Below, in pieces: positions 31,364 through 39,660 of a stretch of DNA of 48,055 nt (its first letter is position 1; each line of letters begins with the position of its first letter). This DNA comes from an uncultured bacterium. Its GTDB lineage: Bacteria; Desulfobacterota; GWC2-55-46. The stretch lies in contig CAJPGC010000009.1 in the NCBI GenBank assembly GCA_905339405.1, forward strand, positions 1-48,055, read 5' to 3'. The notes beneath the pieces were generated by a model. That model made no database searches. It was not told where the DNA came from and saw only the letters and a list, made by a program, of their open reading frames with translations. Both the position numbers and the translations under genes were made by a program.

Positions 31364-32329
31364 TCATGTTGACTGGCCGCGCCGTTCCCTTTGAAGGAAC
31401 CAGTTCACGTATCTCCCGACGCCTTCGTCTATCCTGACAGTAGCGGTAAACCCTAAAAGCTCTTTCGCCTTCGCGGCGTCGGCGTAGGTTATTGGCACGT
31501 CTCCGGGCACGGGAGGCAGATACCTGATGTCGGCCTTCCTGCCGAGAGCGCCCTCTATGAGCTCGATCAATCTCCTGACCTCGATGGTGTTGGCCCCGCC
31601 GAGGTTTACGATCTCGTACCTCGAAGGCGTGTAGACGGCCTTCATGAGCCCATCTATTATGTCCTTGACGTAAGTAAAGTCCCTTCTCGCGCTTCCGTCC
31701 CCGTAGACCTCGATGGGCTTGCCGCCGTTGATGAGGCTGGTGAACTTGGCGACCGCCATGTCCGGCCTGCCGCGCTCCCCGTAGACCGTGAAGAACCTCA
31801 GGCAGGTCGAAGGGAGCCCGTACAGGTGCGAGTAGGTATAGCACATTAGCTCGCCGGCCCTCTTGGTTGTCGCGTACGGAGAAATCGGGCAGGTTATCGG
31901 GTCGCTTTCAGCGAAAGGGACCTTGCTGTTTATCCCGTAGACCGAAGAAGAGGAAGCGAAGACGAAGTTCCTGACGCCCGTCTTCCGCGCGGCTTCCAGC
32001 AGGTTCAGTGTCCCAACGCAGTTGACCTGCTCGTACAAAAGAGGCTCTATGATTGATGGGCGCACACCGGCTCGGGCCGCCAGGTGGACGACGGCGTCGA
32101 ACCTTGCCCTCTCGAAAAGCTCAAGGACTTTCCCTGTATCGCGTATGTCGCCCTCGACAAGAGTGTACGCCGGGTTTGAAAGGTGCTGCGCGACGTTCTC
32201 CCTCTTGAGCTTCGGGTCGTAAAAATCGTTGAATTCGTCTATTACTGTAATTTTTTCGCCCCTGGCGATGAGGGAATCGGCCAGGTGCGAGCCTATGAAG
32301 CCTGCCCCGCCTGTAATGAGTATATGCAT
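31364..32329 (-). CDS. NAD-dependent sugar-nucleotide epimerase (UDP-glucuronate 4-epimerase-like)
   Basis: A 321-residue short-chain dehydrogenase/reductase. NAD-binding GGAGFIGSHLADSL is near 8-21, with TVIDEFNDFYDPKLKR following. The catalytic region has SSSSVYGINSKVPF and SPYATTKRAGELMCY (Tyr and Lys of YxxxK). VYGERGRPDMAVAKF resembles UDP-glucuronate/UDP-galacturonate epimerases. The product would feed surface polysaccharide. Start 32329 is the family-typical MHILITGG; the longer frame to 32413 runs through a terminator and is rejected. No strong ribosome-binding site is visible. Confidence 0.92.
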   Translation of the reverse strand: MHILITGGAGFIGSHLADSLIARGEKITVIDEFNDFYDPKLKRENVAQHLSNPAYTLVEGDIRDTGKVLELFERARFDAVVHLAARAGVRPSIIEPLLYEQVNCVGTLNLLEAARKTGVRNFVFASSSSVYGINSKVPFAESDPITCPISPYATTKRAGELMCYTYSHLYGLPSTCLRFFTVYGERGRPDMAVAKFTSLINGGKPIEVYGDGSARRDFTYVKDIIDGLMKAVYTPSRYEIVNLGGANTIEVRRLIELIEGALGRKADIRYLPPVPGDVPITYADAAKAKELLGFTATVRIDEGVGRYVNWFLQRERRGQST

Positions 32330-32393
32330 GCGTAAAAAACTATCATAGATGGAAAAAGCGGTCAAGGGAGATAAGGCACGGCTTCGAAGCCAA

Positions 32394-32431
32394 AAAAACA
32401 TGGGAAAGCTCAATGAGCCTCCCCATGTTTT
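32394..32431 (-). terminator. Rho-independent terminator of the paralogue cluster
   Basis: AAAAACATGGG and CCCATGTTTTT form a stem around a GAG-rich centre. On the minus strand TTTTTTT follows. It lies about 25 nt past the stop of the gene at 32455-32892. Confidence 0.85.
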
Positions 32432-32454
32432 TACCGCCGTTTACAACCGCCGCC

Positions 32455-32892
32455 TCAGGGCGTCTGTCCGTTCAATTCGGCGATGAGCGCTATGTGCAGG
32501 TTCGCCAATTTCCTCGGGTCGCCTTCGGGATGGTACGCGACTTCGAGCTTCTGCCAGTCCTCTACCTCCGAGCTCGGTACTTTCGCGCTGAAGACCCCGT
32601 TTCCGTCGCGGTCGGTCTTGAAGCTGTTCCCCTGCCCGACGCCCTGCACGTCCACCCTGGGCTGCTCGTTCACGAACCAGACCGTAAAGACTGAATCAGG
32701 CACCATGTTCTCAACCTCTATGGTTATCTCCTTGGTGCCGGATTCGACGTCCTTTATCGACGCCTCGCCCTTTGCCTCTTCCCAGAGGCTGCTCTGCATC
32801 TCGATCTTCTCTGCAGCCGCCCACGAGTATGAAGCGGACAGGCTCAAGGCCAGGGCCGCCGCGATTGCCGCTGCCGCCGTTCTGAAGTCCAT
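32455..32892 (-). CDS. Secreted paralogue A of a three-gene family
   Basis: A 145-residue exported protein with signal peptide (MDFRTAAAAIAAALALSLSA..). The mature part has WEEAKGEASIKDVESGTKEI, PDSVFTVWFVNEQP, GNSFKTDRDGNGVFSAKVP and KLEVAYHPEGDPRKLANLHI. The same blocks, in the same order, occur in the two genes upstream. AAAGGAGG precedes the ATG. The fold is probably a small beta-sandwich. The family is not recognised. It is 15 bp downstream of paralogue B. Confidence 0.8.
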   Translation of the reverse strand: MDFRTAAAAIAAALALSLSASYSWAAAEKIEMQSSLWEEAKGEASIKDVESGTKEITIEVENMVPDSVFTVWFVNEQPRVDVQGVGQGNSFKTDRDGNGVFSAKVPSSEVEDWQKLEVAYHPEGDPRKLANLHIALIAELNGQTP

Positions 32893-32907
32893 TCATCCCT
32901 CCTTTGC

Positions 32908-33330
32908 CTACCGCTCTGACAAAAGTACGCCGGTCAAGGTCAGCTCGGCGCTTTCCACATCCTCTGTGTCCCTGTTGGGGTGGTGCATCACCTCTATCTT
33001 GTCCCAGTCCTTGAACTGTTCAGAGGGTATCCTCACCACGGAATAGCCCCTTCCGAGCTCGTCGGACTCGAAAATAAGGTCGCCGGAGCCTATGCCCATC
33101 TCGCCCATTAGAGGGGCGTCGTTTATGAGCCAGACCGAGTAGGTCGCGTTGGGCTCAAGCCCGCTGGCGTCTATCCTTATCTCCTTCTCGTCGTCCTGCA
33201 CGTCGGTTATCACTGCCTCTCCCCTCGCGTCGTCCCAGTCCTCGCCCCTCAGGTCCACGGTGCTCTCATCCGGTGCCTGGACTGACACGCCTAGCGCGAG
33301 GGCAGCAGCCAAAGTCAACTCCTTGAACAT
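32908..33330 (-). CDS. Secreted paralogue B of a three-gene family
   Basis: A 140-residue protein with a short signal peptide (MFKELTLAAALALGVSVQAP). The shared blocks are WDDARGEAVITDVQDDEKEI, PNATYSVWLINDAP, LIFESDELGRGYSVVRIP and KIEVMHHPNRDTEDVESAEL. The ATG at 33330 is preferred, with GAGG 8 nt upstream; the GTG three codons earlier overlaps that site. It forms a likely two-gene operon with A. Confidence 0.8.
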   Translation of the reverse strand: MFKELTLAAALALGVSVQAPDESTVDLRGEDWDDARGEAVITDVQDDEKEIRIDASGLEPNATYSVWLINDAPLMGEMGIGSGDLIFESDELGRGYSVVRIPSEQFKDWDKIEVMHHPNRDTEDVESAELTLTGVLLSER

Positions 33331-33359
33331 CACGCTCACCTCTTGTCAGGGTTAAAACG

Positions 33360-33391
33360 AAAAGGGCCTCCTTCCCTGAATCGGAGGCCCC
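33360..33391 (-). terminator. Rho-independent terminator after paralogue C
   Basis: GGGGCCTCCGATTC faces GGAGGCCC with a short loop; on the minus strand it is followed by TTTTCGTTTT. It ends paralogue C's transcript before paralogue B, so C is transcribed separately. Confidence 0.8.
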
Positions 33392-33416
33392 TTGTTTTGC
33401 GCTCTCCATTAGAGCC

Positions 33417-33863
33417 TTAGTCGAAGATCCCGCCAAGATCCCCTCTCAAGGCTATCTGAGAGTTCTGCAGGTCGCTCGGGTCGTTGTTGGGGTGATGGGC
33501 TATCTCGATGACGTCCCACCTGTTGAGCTCGCCTTCCCCAACGGTCGCGACGAAGGTCCCGCTGCCGGACGCGTCGGTCCTGAACGAATAGGGATCGACG
33601 CCAAGCCCCTGGAGCCTCTCTCCAGGCTCGTCCTTGGCGAGCCATGCCGTATAGACGGAATTGGGCTTGAGCCCGCCGACGTTGATGGTTATCTGCTCCT
33701 GCTCGTAAATCGTATCGACCCCTTCCTCGATTATCGCCGTGCCTTTCGCGTCCTTGAATCCCATGGAACCTTCAAGCGGCAGTTCATAAGATGCGAAGGC
33801 GGCTGTAGAGAAAAGGGCAGCCGCCGCTAGAGATAACGCGGCCCCTATAAAACTCCTTTTCAT
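33417..33863 (-). CDS. Secreted paralogue C of a three-gene family
   Basis: A 148-residue protein with signal peptide MKRSFIGAALSLAAAALFST..FA. Shared blocks: FKDAKGTAIIEEGVDTIYEQ, PNSVYTAWLAKDEP, YSFRTDASGSGTFVATVG and VIEIAHHPNNDPSDLQNSQI. AAAGGAGG precedes the ATG. The HHPN.D motif and the PNSVYT.WL motif define the family in this window. Function is unknown; envelope location is inferred from the signal peptide. Confidence 0.8.
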   Translation of the reverse strand: MKRSFIGAALSLAAAALFSTAAFASYELPLEGSMGFKDAKGTAIIEEGVDTIYEQEQITINVGGLKPNSVYTAWLAKDEPGERLQGLGVDPYSFRTDASGSGTFVATVGEGELNRWDVIEIAHHPNNDPSDLQNSQIALRGDLGGIFD

Positions 33864-34057
33864 GGTCGTGCCTCCTTTTATTCGCTTATACCCGCGGGCC
33901 AGCGGAACACCGTAAGCTTCCGCATACTCTGCCCATATTTTGATTGTAGACCCCGGGCCTTGCTTGTCAAGAAGCTGGCCCGGAGCGGCAAAAAACCTTT
34001 CGGCCCCGGCGCGCTTTTTCTGCTAAAGTAGAAAGTAAAAGCGCAACGGAGAACAGG

Positions 34058-35515
34058 ATGGCCCAGCCTTCCGCATTGAAGAGGGTCTCTGATACGATAT
34101 GGGAGCTGCCCAGGAGCTACAAGGCCGGGATGCTCGTCCCTGCCCGCGTATTCGGGACGGAGAAGCTCATAAGGGAGATGGACGACGGCGTCTTCGAGCA
34201 GGTCTCGAACGTGGCCTGCCTGCCCGGAATAGTAGACTACGCATTCTGCATGCCTGACGGACACTGGGGCTACGGCTTTCCCATCGGCGGGGTTGCAGCC
34301 ATGGACCCTGAAAAGGGCGTCATCTCCCCCGGCGGCATAGGCTTCGACATAAACTGCGGGATGAGGCTCGTGAGGACTTCCCTCACTTACGAGGAGGTCA
34401 GGCCCAGGCTCAAGGAACTCGTCGACGCGATGTTCTACCGCATCCCCTCGGGCGTCGGCTCTACGGGGCTTGTGCGCCTTTCACACGACGAGTTCAGGCA
34501 AGTGGTCGAGGAAGGCTCGAAGTGGTGCCTCAAGAAAGGCTACGCCTGGTCAGAGGACCTGAAGTTCACCGAAGAACAGGGCTGCTTCAAGGGCGCGAAG
34601 GCCTCCAAGGTGAGCCAGCGGGCAATAGAGCGCGGCTTCGACCAGGTCGGCACCCTGGGCAGCGGCAACCATTACTGCGAGATACAGGTCGCCAGGCCGG
34701 AGAACGTCTTCGACGAAGCGCTGGCGGCTTCCTACGGCTTCACCATCCCGAACCAGGTTGCGGTGATGTTCCATTGCGGCTCGCGCGGGTTCGGCCACCA
34801 GGTCGCGACCGACTACCTCCAGCTCTTCCTCAAGGTCATGGAAAAAAAGTACGGCATCAAGGCGCTGGACCGGGAGCTCGCGTGCGCACCCTTTAATTCT
34901 GAGGAGGGGCAGGCCTACTTCGCGGCGATGAAATGCGCCGCCAACATGGCTTTCGTCAACAGGCAGGTCATCCTCCATATGCTCCGGCAGGTCTTCTCGG
35001 AGGTATTCGGCCGCTCTCCCGAAGAACTGGGTATGTCGATGGTCTATGACGTCACACACAACACGGCCAAGCTCGAAAAGCACCTCGTAAAGGGCAAGGC
35101 ACGGGAGCTCCTTGTGCACAGGAAGGGCGCTACCAGGGCCTACGGGCCAGGCATGGAGGGTCTGCCGCCTGAATACATGGAAGCAGGCCAGCCGGTCATA
35201 ATAGGCGGCTCGATGGAGACGGGTTCGTACCTTCTCGCCGGGCTTCCCACCGGAGGAAAAGCCTTTTACACGACGGCCCACGGCAGCGGCAGGACGATGA
35301 GCAGGCACCAGGCGAAGAAGATGTACAGGGGCACGAAGCTCCAGCACGATATGGAAGAACGCGGCATATACGTAAGGAGCGTCACCTGGGGCGGGCTCGC
35401 CGAAGAGGCAGGGGCGGCGTACAAGGAGATTGACGAAGTTGTAAAGGCGACCGAGCTCGCGGGCCTGAGTAAGCGGGTCCTCCGGCTGACCCCCATCGGC
35501 AACATAAAGGGATAG
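34058..35515 (+). CDS. rtcB: RNA-splicing ligase RtcB
   Basis: RtcB joins RNA 2',3'-cyclic phosphate or 3'-phosphate ends to 5'-OH ends, using GTP and manganese; it repairs or splices RNA. At 485 residues it is of usual length. Metal- and GMP-binding motifs are visible: PDGHWGYGFPIGGVAA, GGIGFDINCGMRLVRT (catalytic Cys), GTLGSGNHYCEIQVA, FHCGSRGFGHQVATD, VYDVTHNTAK and TTAHGSGRTMSRHQAK. It forms a two-gene operon with archease (2 bp between stop and start). Confidence 0.97.
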   Translation: MAQPSALKRVSDTIWELPRSYKAGMLVPARVFGTEKLIREMDDGVFEQVSNVACLPGIVDYAFCMPDGHWGYGFPIGGVAAMDPEKGVISPGGIGFDINCGMRLVRTSLTYEEVRPRLKELVDAMFYRIPSGVGSTGLVRLSHDEFRQVVEEGSKWCLKKGYAWSEDLKFTEEQGCFKGAKASKVSQRAIERGFDQVGTLGSGNHYCEIQVARPENVFDEALAASYGFTIPNQVAVMFHCGSRGFGHQVATDYLQLFLKVMEKKYGIKALDRELACAPFNSEEGQAYFAAMKCAANMAFVNRQVILHMLRQVFSEVFGRSPEELGMSMVYDVTHNTAKLEKHLVKGKARELLVHRKGATRAYGPGMEGLPPEYMEAGQPVIIGGSMETGSYLLAGLPTGGKAFYTTAHGSGRTMSRHQAKKMYRGTKLQHDMEERGIYVRSVTWGGLAEEAGAAYKEIDEVVKATELAGLSKRVLRLTPIGNIKG

Positions 35516-35517
35516 AT

Positions 35518-35949
35518 ATGCCGTACAGGTACCTTGACGATATTGCTACCGCGGACGTCGCCTTCGAGGCGACCGGCGCCACCCTCGAAGAGCTCTTCGC
35601 TTCGGCAGCGGAGGCCGCTACAAACGTGATGGTCGAGGAGCCGGAGAGGGTCGAAAGAAAAAAGAAGGTGGACGTAAGCTTGAAGAACGAGGATGCCGAT
35701 ATGCTGCTCTTCGACTTCCTGGGCGAGCTCATATATTATAAAGACGCGAAAAAACTTCTCCTGCTGGTAGAGGGGATAAGAATAACAGAAGGTGCGGACG
35801 GGTACAGCCTCGAGGCCACGCTTTCAGGCGAGGAGCTCGATCCGAAGCGCCACCCTCTCGGGGCCGACGTAAAAGCGGTGACGCTGCATAGGTTCAGCCT
35901 CACGCGCACCAACGAAGGCTGGAGGGCGACGGCAATACTCGACATATGA
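35518..35949 (+). CDS. Archease (RtcB activator)
   Basis: A 143-residue protein that accelerates guanylation of RtcB and broadens its nucleotide use. The family pattern is clear: YLDDIATADVAFEATGATLE at the start, LLFDFLGELIYYKDAKKLLL in the middle and TNEGWRATAILDI at the end. The metal-binding Asp residues near the N-terminus (DD/D) and at the C-terminus (LDI) are present. It directly follows rtcB, as expected. Confidence 0.95.
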   Translation: MPYRYLDDIATADVAFEATGATLEELFASAAEAATNVMVEEPERVERKKKVDVSLKNEDADMLLFDFLGELIYYKDAKKLLLLVEGIRITEGADGYSLEATLSGEELDPKRHPLGADVKAVTLHRFSLTRTNEGWRATAILDI

Positions 35950-35964
35950 GCACGCAGAGACGGC

Positions 35965-36135
35965 CTAAAAATCCTCTTCGAGATATACCTCGTCTGCTTT
36001 TGTCTTGCGGACTGCAAGTGGGGTCTGGCAGTACGGGCAGTAGACCTGCTCGCCTATTTTCTCGTCGCCTGCCATAGGTATCTCGACGTCGCACATCGGG
36101 CAGGTGAGATAATTGTAAGAGCCTTTAGCGGTCAT
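35965..36135 (-). CDS. LysW-like small zinc-ribbon protein (56 residues)
   Basis: A short gene with GAGGTG upstream of its ATG. The product has CPMC (about 12-15) and CPYC (about 33-36), 17 residues apart, and ends in an acidic tail VYLEEDF. This CPxC-x17-CPxC plus acidic C-terminus layout recalls amino-group carrier proteins (LysW/ArgW), but the characteristic final EDWGE is missing. It is convergent with archease, 15 bp away. Function is unknown. Confidence 0.75.
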   Translation of the reverse strand: MTAKGSYNYLTCPMCDVEIPMAGDEKIGEQVYCPYCQTPLAVRKTKADEVYLEEDF

Positions 36136-36166
36136 GGCGCACCTCTTGTAAGGATATTAAAGCTTA

Positions 36167-36215
36167 ACCAGGCTGTTCAAAAAAGTCCACAGATGGGCTT
36201 TTTCAACAGCCTGGT
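36167..36215. repeat. Short GGTTGCTnAAAAA-family palindrome
   Basis: ACCAGGCTGTT and AACAGCCTGGT form a perfect 11-bp outer stem; the inside (cAAAAAaGTCCa / GGgCTTTTTc) matches the ends of the longer copies at 2952-3070 and 39719-39839. The long centre is missing, so this looks like a collapsed copy. It may work as a terminator between two small genes. Confidence 0.65.
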
Positions 36216-36308
36216 AATATTCTCATTTCTTTTCGCCTTCTTCAAGCGGGCCTTGAGCATAATCGATTTTTCCCTTGAACGTATTTTGCAATAGGCGGAA
36301 AATCAATC

Positions 36309-36545
36309 ATGAACAGGATGAGGAGTGAAATAAGAAAACTCTATCTCTCCGTAGGAGAGGTGGTAGTGCACCTCAGACACCCGGAATGGGGCCAGGGTGA
36401 GGTCGTGGAGGAGATGAACTCGACCATCCCGGGCGGCTTTTCGTTCATAAGGATAGAGTTCAAGTACGCCGGAAGAAGGACTTTCGACAACAACCTCGAG
36501 AGCCTGTGGTGCTGTTATCACGCGGGCGTAAGAAGGGTCGGTTGA
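36309..36545 (+). CDS. DUF3553-like small protein
   Basis: A 78-residue cytoplasmic protein. The core, LSVGEVVVHLRHPEWGQGEV, resembles DUF3553, a Tudor/CarD-like small barrel domain; IRIEFKYAGRRTFDNNLESL continues it. The ATGs at 36309 and 36318 are both possible and neither has a strong ribosome-binding site. A palindromic element starts 16 bp after its stop. Function is unknown. Confidence 0.65.
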   Translation: MNRMRSEIRKLYLSVGEVVVHLRHPEWGQGEVVEEMNSTIPGGFSFIRIEFKYAGRRTFDNNLESLWCCYHAGVRRVG

Positions 36546-36561
36546 TTTTTATTTAAAGTTG

Positions 36562-36716
36562 AAAATTGCTATTTTTTTCTCTACCTCGGAAAAAATATCT
36601 AATTTTGTGATTTATTCACTGTGACGTACCCTGAAATAGAAAAATGGCGGGATAATTTTTATTCCGCCATTTTTTATTCACAGCCTGACACTGAGATCAG
36701 GAAAAATAGCAATTTT
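36562..36716 (-). mobile_element. Palindromic MITE/REPIN-like element, copy 2
   Basis: Perfect 15-bp terminal inverted repeats, AAAATTGCTATTTTT (36562-36576) and AAAAATAGCAATTTT (36702-36716), enclose a nested hairpin AAAAATGGCGG / CCGCCATTTTT (36640-36650 and 36664-36674). Read on the minus strand, its first 34 nt match copy 1 (1845-1966) at about 30 positions. It starts 3 nt beyond the gpmI stop, in the same relation as copy 1 to kdsD. No transposase is encoded, so it would be non-autonomous. Confidence 0.75.
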
Positions 36717-36719
36717 ACA

Positions 36720-38249
36720 TCAGAAAAGCGGCTTGCCAGTCATATCCGGCGGCTGCGCCAGCCCCATGGCTTTCAGGACCGTCGGGGCCACGTCCTGAAG
36801 CCCGCCGCCTGAAAGCTGCACGCCTTTTTTTTCATTGTCAGCGAATATGAACGGCACGACGTTGGTCGTATGGGCGGTGAAAGGCCCGCCGTTGCCGGGG
36901 TCTTTCATCTGCTCGGCGTTGCCGTGGTCTGCAGTGACGATTACTGCCCATCCGGCTTCCAGCGCGGCGTCCGCGACCGTGCCCACCGCCCTGTCGACAG
37001 CCTCGCAGGCCTTCACAGCCGCGTCGATGACGCCGGTATGGCCGACCATGTCGCCGTTCGCGAAGTTCATCAACATGAACGAGTAGGAGCCTTCCTTTAT
37101 CTTCTCGACGGCAGCCTCTGCTATCTCGATGGCGCGCATCTCCGGCTTGAGGTCGTAGGTCGGCACGTCCTTAACGGACGGTATGAGGAGCCTGTCCTCG
37201 CCGTCGAATGGGGTCTCATTCCCTCCGTTGAAGAAGAAGGTCACGTGCGCGTACTTTTCTGTCTCGCTCACCCTGAACTGCCTCACGCCGTTCCTGCTCA
37301 AGACCTCGCCCAGTATGTTTTTGAGGTCCTGCGGCTTGAAAAGGACAGGCACGCCGAGAGAGGCGTCGTACTCTGTCATGCACACGAAGCCGGAAAGTGC
37401 TGGCTTCACGGCGCGCTCAAAGCCGTCGAAGCCTCCATCTACAAAGGCCCTGGTTATCTCCCTTGCCCTGTCCGCCCTGAAGTTGAAGAAGACCACGGCG
37501 TCTCCGTCTGAAAGCGGCCCCACCGGTACCCCGCCGTCTGTGATGGCAACGGGCTTCAAGAACTCGTCGGTCTCTCCTTTTTCGTAGCTTTCCCTTATCG
37601 CCTCAGCCGGGCCTGAAGCTGCCCCGGAGACCCCGGTAATCGCGTCATAGGCTTTTTTTACCCTGTCCCAGCGGTTGTCCCTGTCCATGGCGTAGTACCT
37701 GCCCATGACGGAGGCCACCTTTGCTTTCGAGCCGCTTTTTTTGATGTAGGAAAGGAGCTCGTCCATGTACTTCGCCCCGCTCGAAGGGGGCGTGTCCCTG
37801 CCGTCGAGGAAAGCGTGGATGTATATCTTCTCAAGCCCCTTTTTCCTGAATATGTCGAGGAGGCCGAATAGGTGGCTTATGTGGCTGTGAACTCCGCCGT
37901 CGGAAAGAAGGCCCATGAGGTGCAACGCCCTTCCCGAACTCTTAAGGGTAGATGAGAGCCTTTCTATCTCGGGGTGATTTTCGAGCCCGCCCTCCTTCAT
38001 GACCTTGCCTATCCTCGTAAGCTCCTGGTATACGATCCGCCCGGAGCCCATTGTGAGGTGCCCCACCTCGGAGTTGCCCATCTGCCCCTCGGGGAGGCCG
38101 ACCGACATCCCGGAAGTGTCTATGCCGGTTGAAGGGTACTCCTTCAAGAGCCTGTCCAGGTTCGGGGTCGACGCAAGACGCGTGGCGTTGCCGTCTTTTT
38201 CAGGGTTAATCCCCCACCCGTCCATGACGATAAGGCAGACCTTTTTCAC
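36720..38249 (-). CDS. gpmI: 2,3-bisphosphoglycerate-independent phosphoglycerate mutase
   Basis: GpmI interconverts 3- and 2-phosphoglycerate in glycolysis and gluconeogenesis, using two manganese ions. The 509-residue protein is of normal length. Motifs: VMDGWGIN at the start, catalytic Ser in GQMGNSEVGHLTMGSGRIVY, HAFLDGRDTPPSSG, FNFRADRAREITRAF, NFANGDMVGHTGV and TADHGNAEQM with HTTNVVPF. It lies at the end of the minus-strand nadD-rsfS-rlmH-lapB-gpmI group, with 64 bp to the gene before it. Confidence 0.97.
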   Translation of the reverse strand: MKKVCLIVMDGWGINPEKDGNATRLASTPNLDRLLKEYPSTGIDTSGMSVGLPEGQMGNSEVGHLTMGSGRIVYQELTRIGKVMKEGGLENHPEIERLSSTLKSSGRALHLMGLLSDGGVHSHISHLFGLLDIFRKKGLEKIYIHAFLDGRDTPPSSGAKYMDELLSYIKKSGSKAKVASVMGRYYAMDRDNRWDRVKKAYDAITGVSGAASGPAEAIRESYEKGETDEFLKPVAITDGGVPVGPLSDGDAVVFFNFRADRAREITRAFVDGGFDGFERAVKPALSGFVCMTEYDASLGVPVLFKPQDLKNILGEVLSRNGVRQFRVSETEKYAHVTFFFNGGNETPFDGEDRLLIPSVKDVPTYDLKPEMRAIEIAEAAVEKIKEGSYSFMLMNFANGDMVGHTGVIDAAVKACEAVDRAVGTVADAALEAGWAVIVTADHGNAEQMKDPGNGGPFTAHTTNVVPFIFADNEKKGVQLSGGGLQDVAPTVLKAMGLAQPPDMTGKPLF

Positions 38250-38313
38250 TTGAGCTGTTCTCCGGGATGTTTTTATGAGAGCGGGCGCCTGCCCTCTTCG
38301 GCAGGCCGCCTCG

Positions 38314-39660
38314 TCAGAAGAGCTTTCTTTGAGCGTTAAGAAGCTTCGCCGGGGCAGGCACGCCCTTCATGGCAAGACTGTTCCACTCGCCGCATGACGG
38401 GCACCTCGGAGCCCACGCCTGCGAGCTCCCGGCGCAGCCGGAACACGCGAACGCCGGGCTGAACTCCCTGTCCATGCCGAGCGCCTTCTGGAAAAGGTGC
38501 GCCGCCTTGCCCGACTGCTTCCTCCTCAGGTAGGCCTCGCCCAGGAGGACGTGGTGATAGTAGCCCTCGACCCCTTCGTTCGCGAGCGCCTCGAGCTCCT
38601 CTATGGCGTTGTCGACCATCTCGAGCCTCAGGTAAAGCCTGGCAAGGAGCAGCCTCAGGTTGTAATCGGCGTGGTTGGCGTGTATCTCCTTCTTGTACTT
38701 CTCCAGTATCCGCTCGGGAGCGGACTCGCTTATGTAGATGTCCTCGAGCCTCAGGATTATGGCCTCGGCCTTCGGGAACTTGACCCTTGCCTTCTCCCAT
38801 ACCTTTATCGCGTTGGCGGGGTTGCCCTGCCTGGCGAGCACGTCGCCCAGCAGGAGGTGCGCCGGCATGAAGGCGTCGTCGTTCCGAAGGACCTCCTTGA
38901 GCTTAAGGAGCGCGTCCGAAAGCTTCCCGTCCGAGCAGTACCTTGACGCGGACTCGAAGAGAAGGCCCGTCAGGAGCTTCTTCTCTTTTTTCCTGGCTGC
39001 CTCGTCCTTTTCGCTTTCGACTATCTTTTTCTGGAGGTCGGCCGCGTCAACCCAGAGGGCTTCCTTTATTCTTATGTCGCGGAGCTTCCTCAGCGCGTAA
39101 AGGTTCCTCGGGTCGAGCCTCACGACCTCTTCGAGGGCCTTCGTGGCCCTCATTACGTCGCCTGAATCGGCGGCGCAGCGGGCAAGCGAGCTCAGTATGC
39201 CGATAGAGGACGAATTGCCGGCAAAGCCGCTCTCCAGCACCTTCACCGCGTCGGCGGGCCTGTTCTCCCTCATATAGGTCTCGGAGAGGCTGATTATGAA
39301 GCCTGTCTCCGAAGGCTTCGCTTTCATGGCCTTTTCAATAAGCTCCCTCGCGCCGGCAGTCTCTCCCTTCACGAGGAGCTCAGTGCCCTTCCTGTAGTTC
39401 TCGTCGGCCTGGACAAGGAGCTTTTTCTCCTTCCTCGACTGCATGTCTCTCCAGGCCCTGCGGCCGTCAGCCAGCAGAGAGTTAAGTACGGCCACGACGA
39501 CTCCCGCGAAAAACCCGGCGAAAAGCAGCATCGTCGCCGGAAGGACATAGACGTGCTTGGAAGAGACTACGTAAGTCACCTCGCCCGGGTTGTTCGTATG
39601 GAGGTAGAAGAACGCGCTCAGGATGACGATTATTATTACGAGGAGTATCTTGGTGTACAT
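38314..39660 (-). CDS. LapB/YciM-like TPR protein with LapA-like N-terminus
   Basis: A 448-residue inner-membrane protein. About 1-75 has two membrane helices (KILLVIIIVILSAFFYLHTN, VLPATMLLFAGFFAGVVVAV) in a layout like LapA (DUF1049). About 85-395 consists of TPR repeats (ENYRKGTELLVKGETAGARE, FMPAHLLLGDVLARQGNPAN). The C-terminus has a rubredoxin-like knuckle, ACSGC and CPSCGEW, as in LapB. In E. coli LapA and LapB are separate and regulate LpxC and LPS synthesis. Here one chain appears to combine both. Start by family comparison. Confidence 0.85.
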   Translation of the reverse strand: MYTKILLVIIIVILSAFFYLHTNNPGEVTYVVSSKHVYVLPATMLLFAGFFAGVVVAVLNSLLADGRRAWRDMQSRKEKKLLVQADENYRKGTELLVKGETAGARELIEKAMKAKPSETGFIISLSETYMRENRPADAVKVLESGFAGNSSSIGILSSLARCAADSGDVMRATKALEEVVRLDPRNLYALRKLRDIRIKEALWVDAADLQKKIVESEKDEAARKKEKKLLTGLLFESASRYCSDGKLSDALLKLKEVLRNDDAFMPAHLLLGDVLARQGNPANAIKVWEKARVKFPKAEAIILRLEDIYISESAPERILEKYKKEIHANHADYNLRLLLARLYLRLEMVDNAIEELEALANEGVEGYYHHVLLGEAYLRRKQSGKAAHLFQKALGMDREFSPAFACSGCAGSSQAWAPRCPSCGEWNSLAMKGVPAPAKLLNAQRKLF

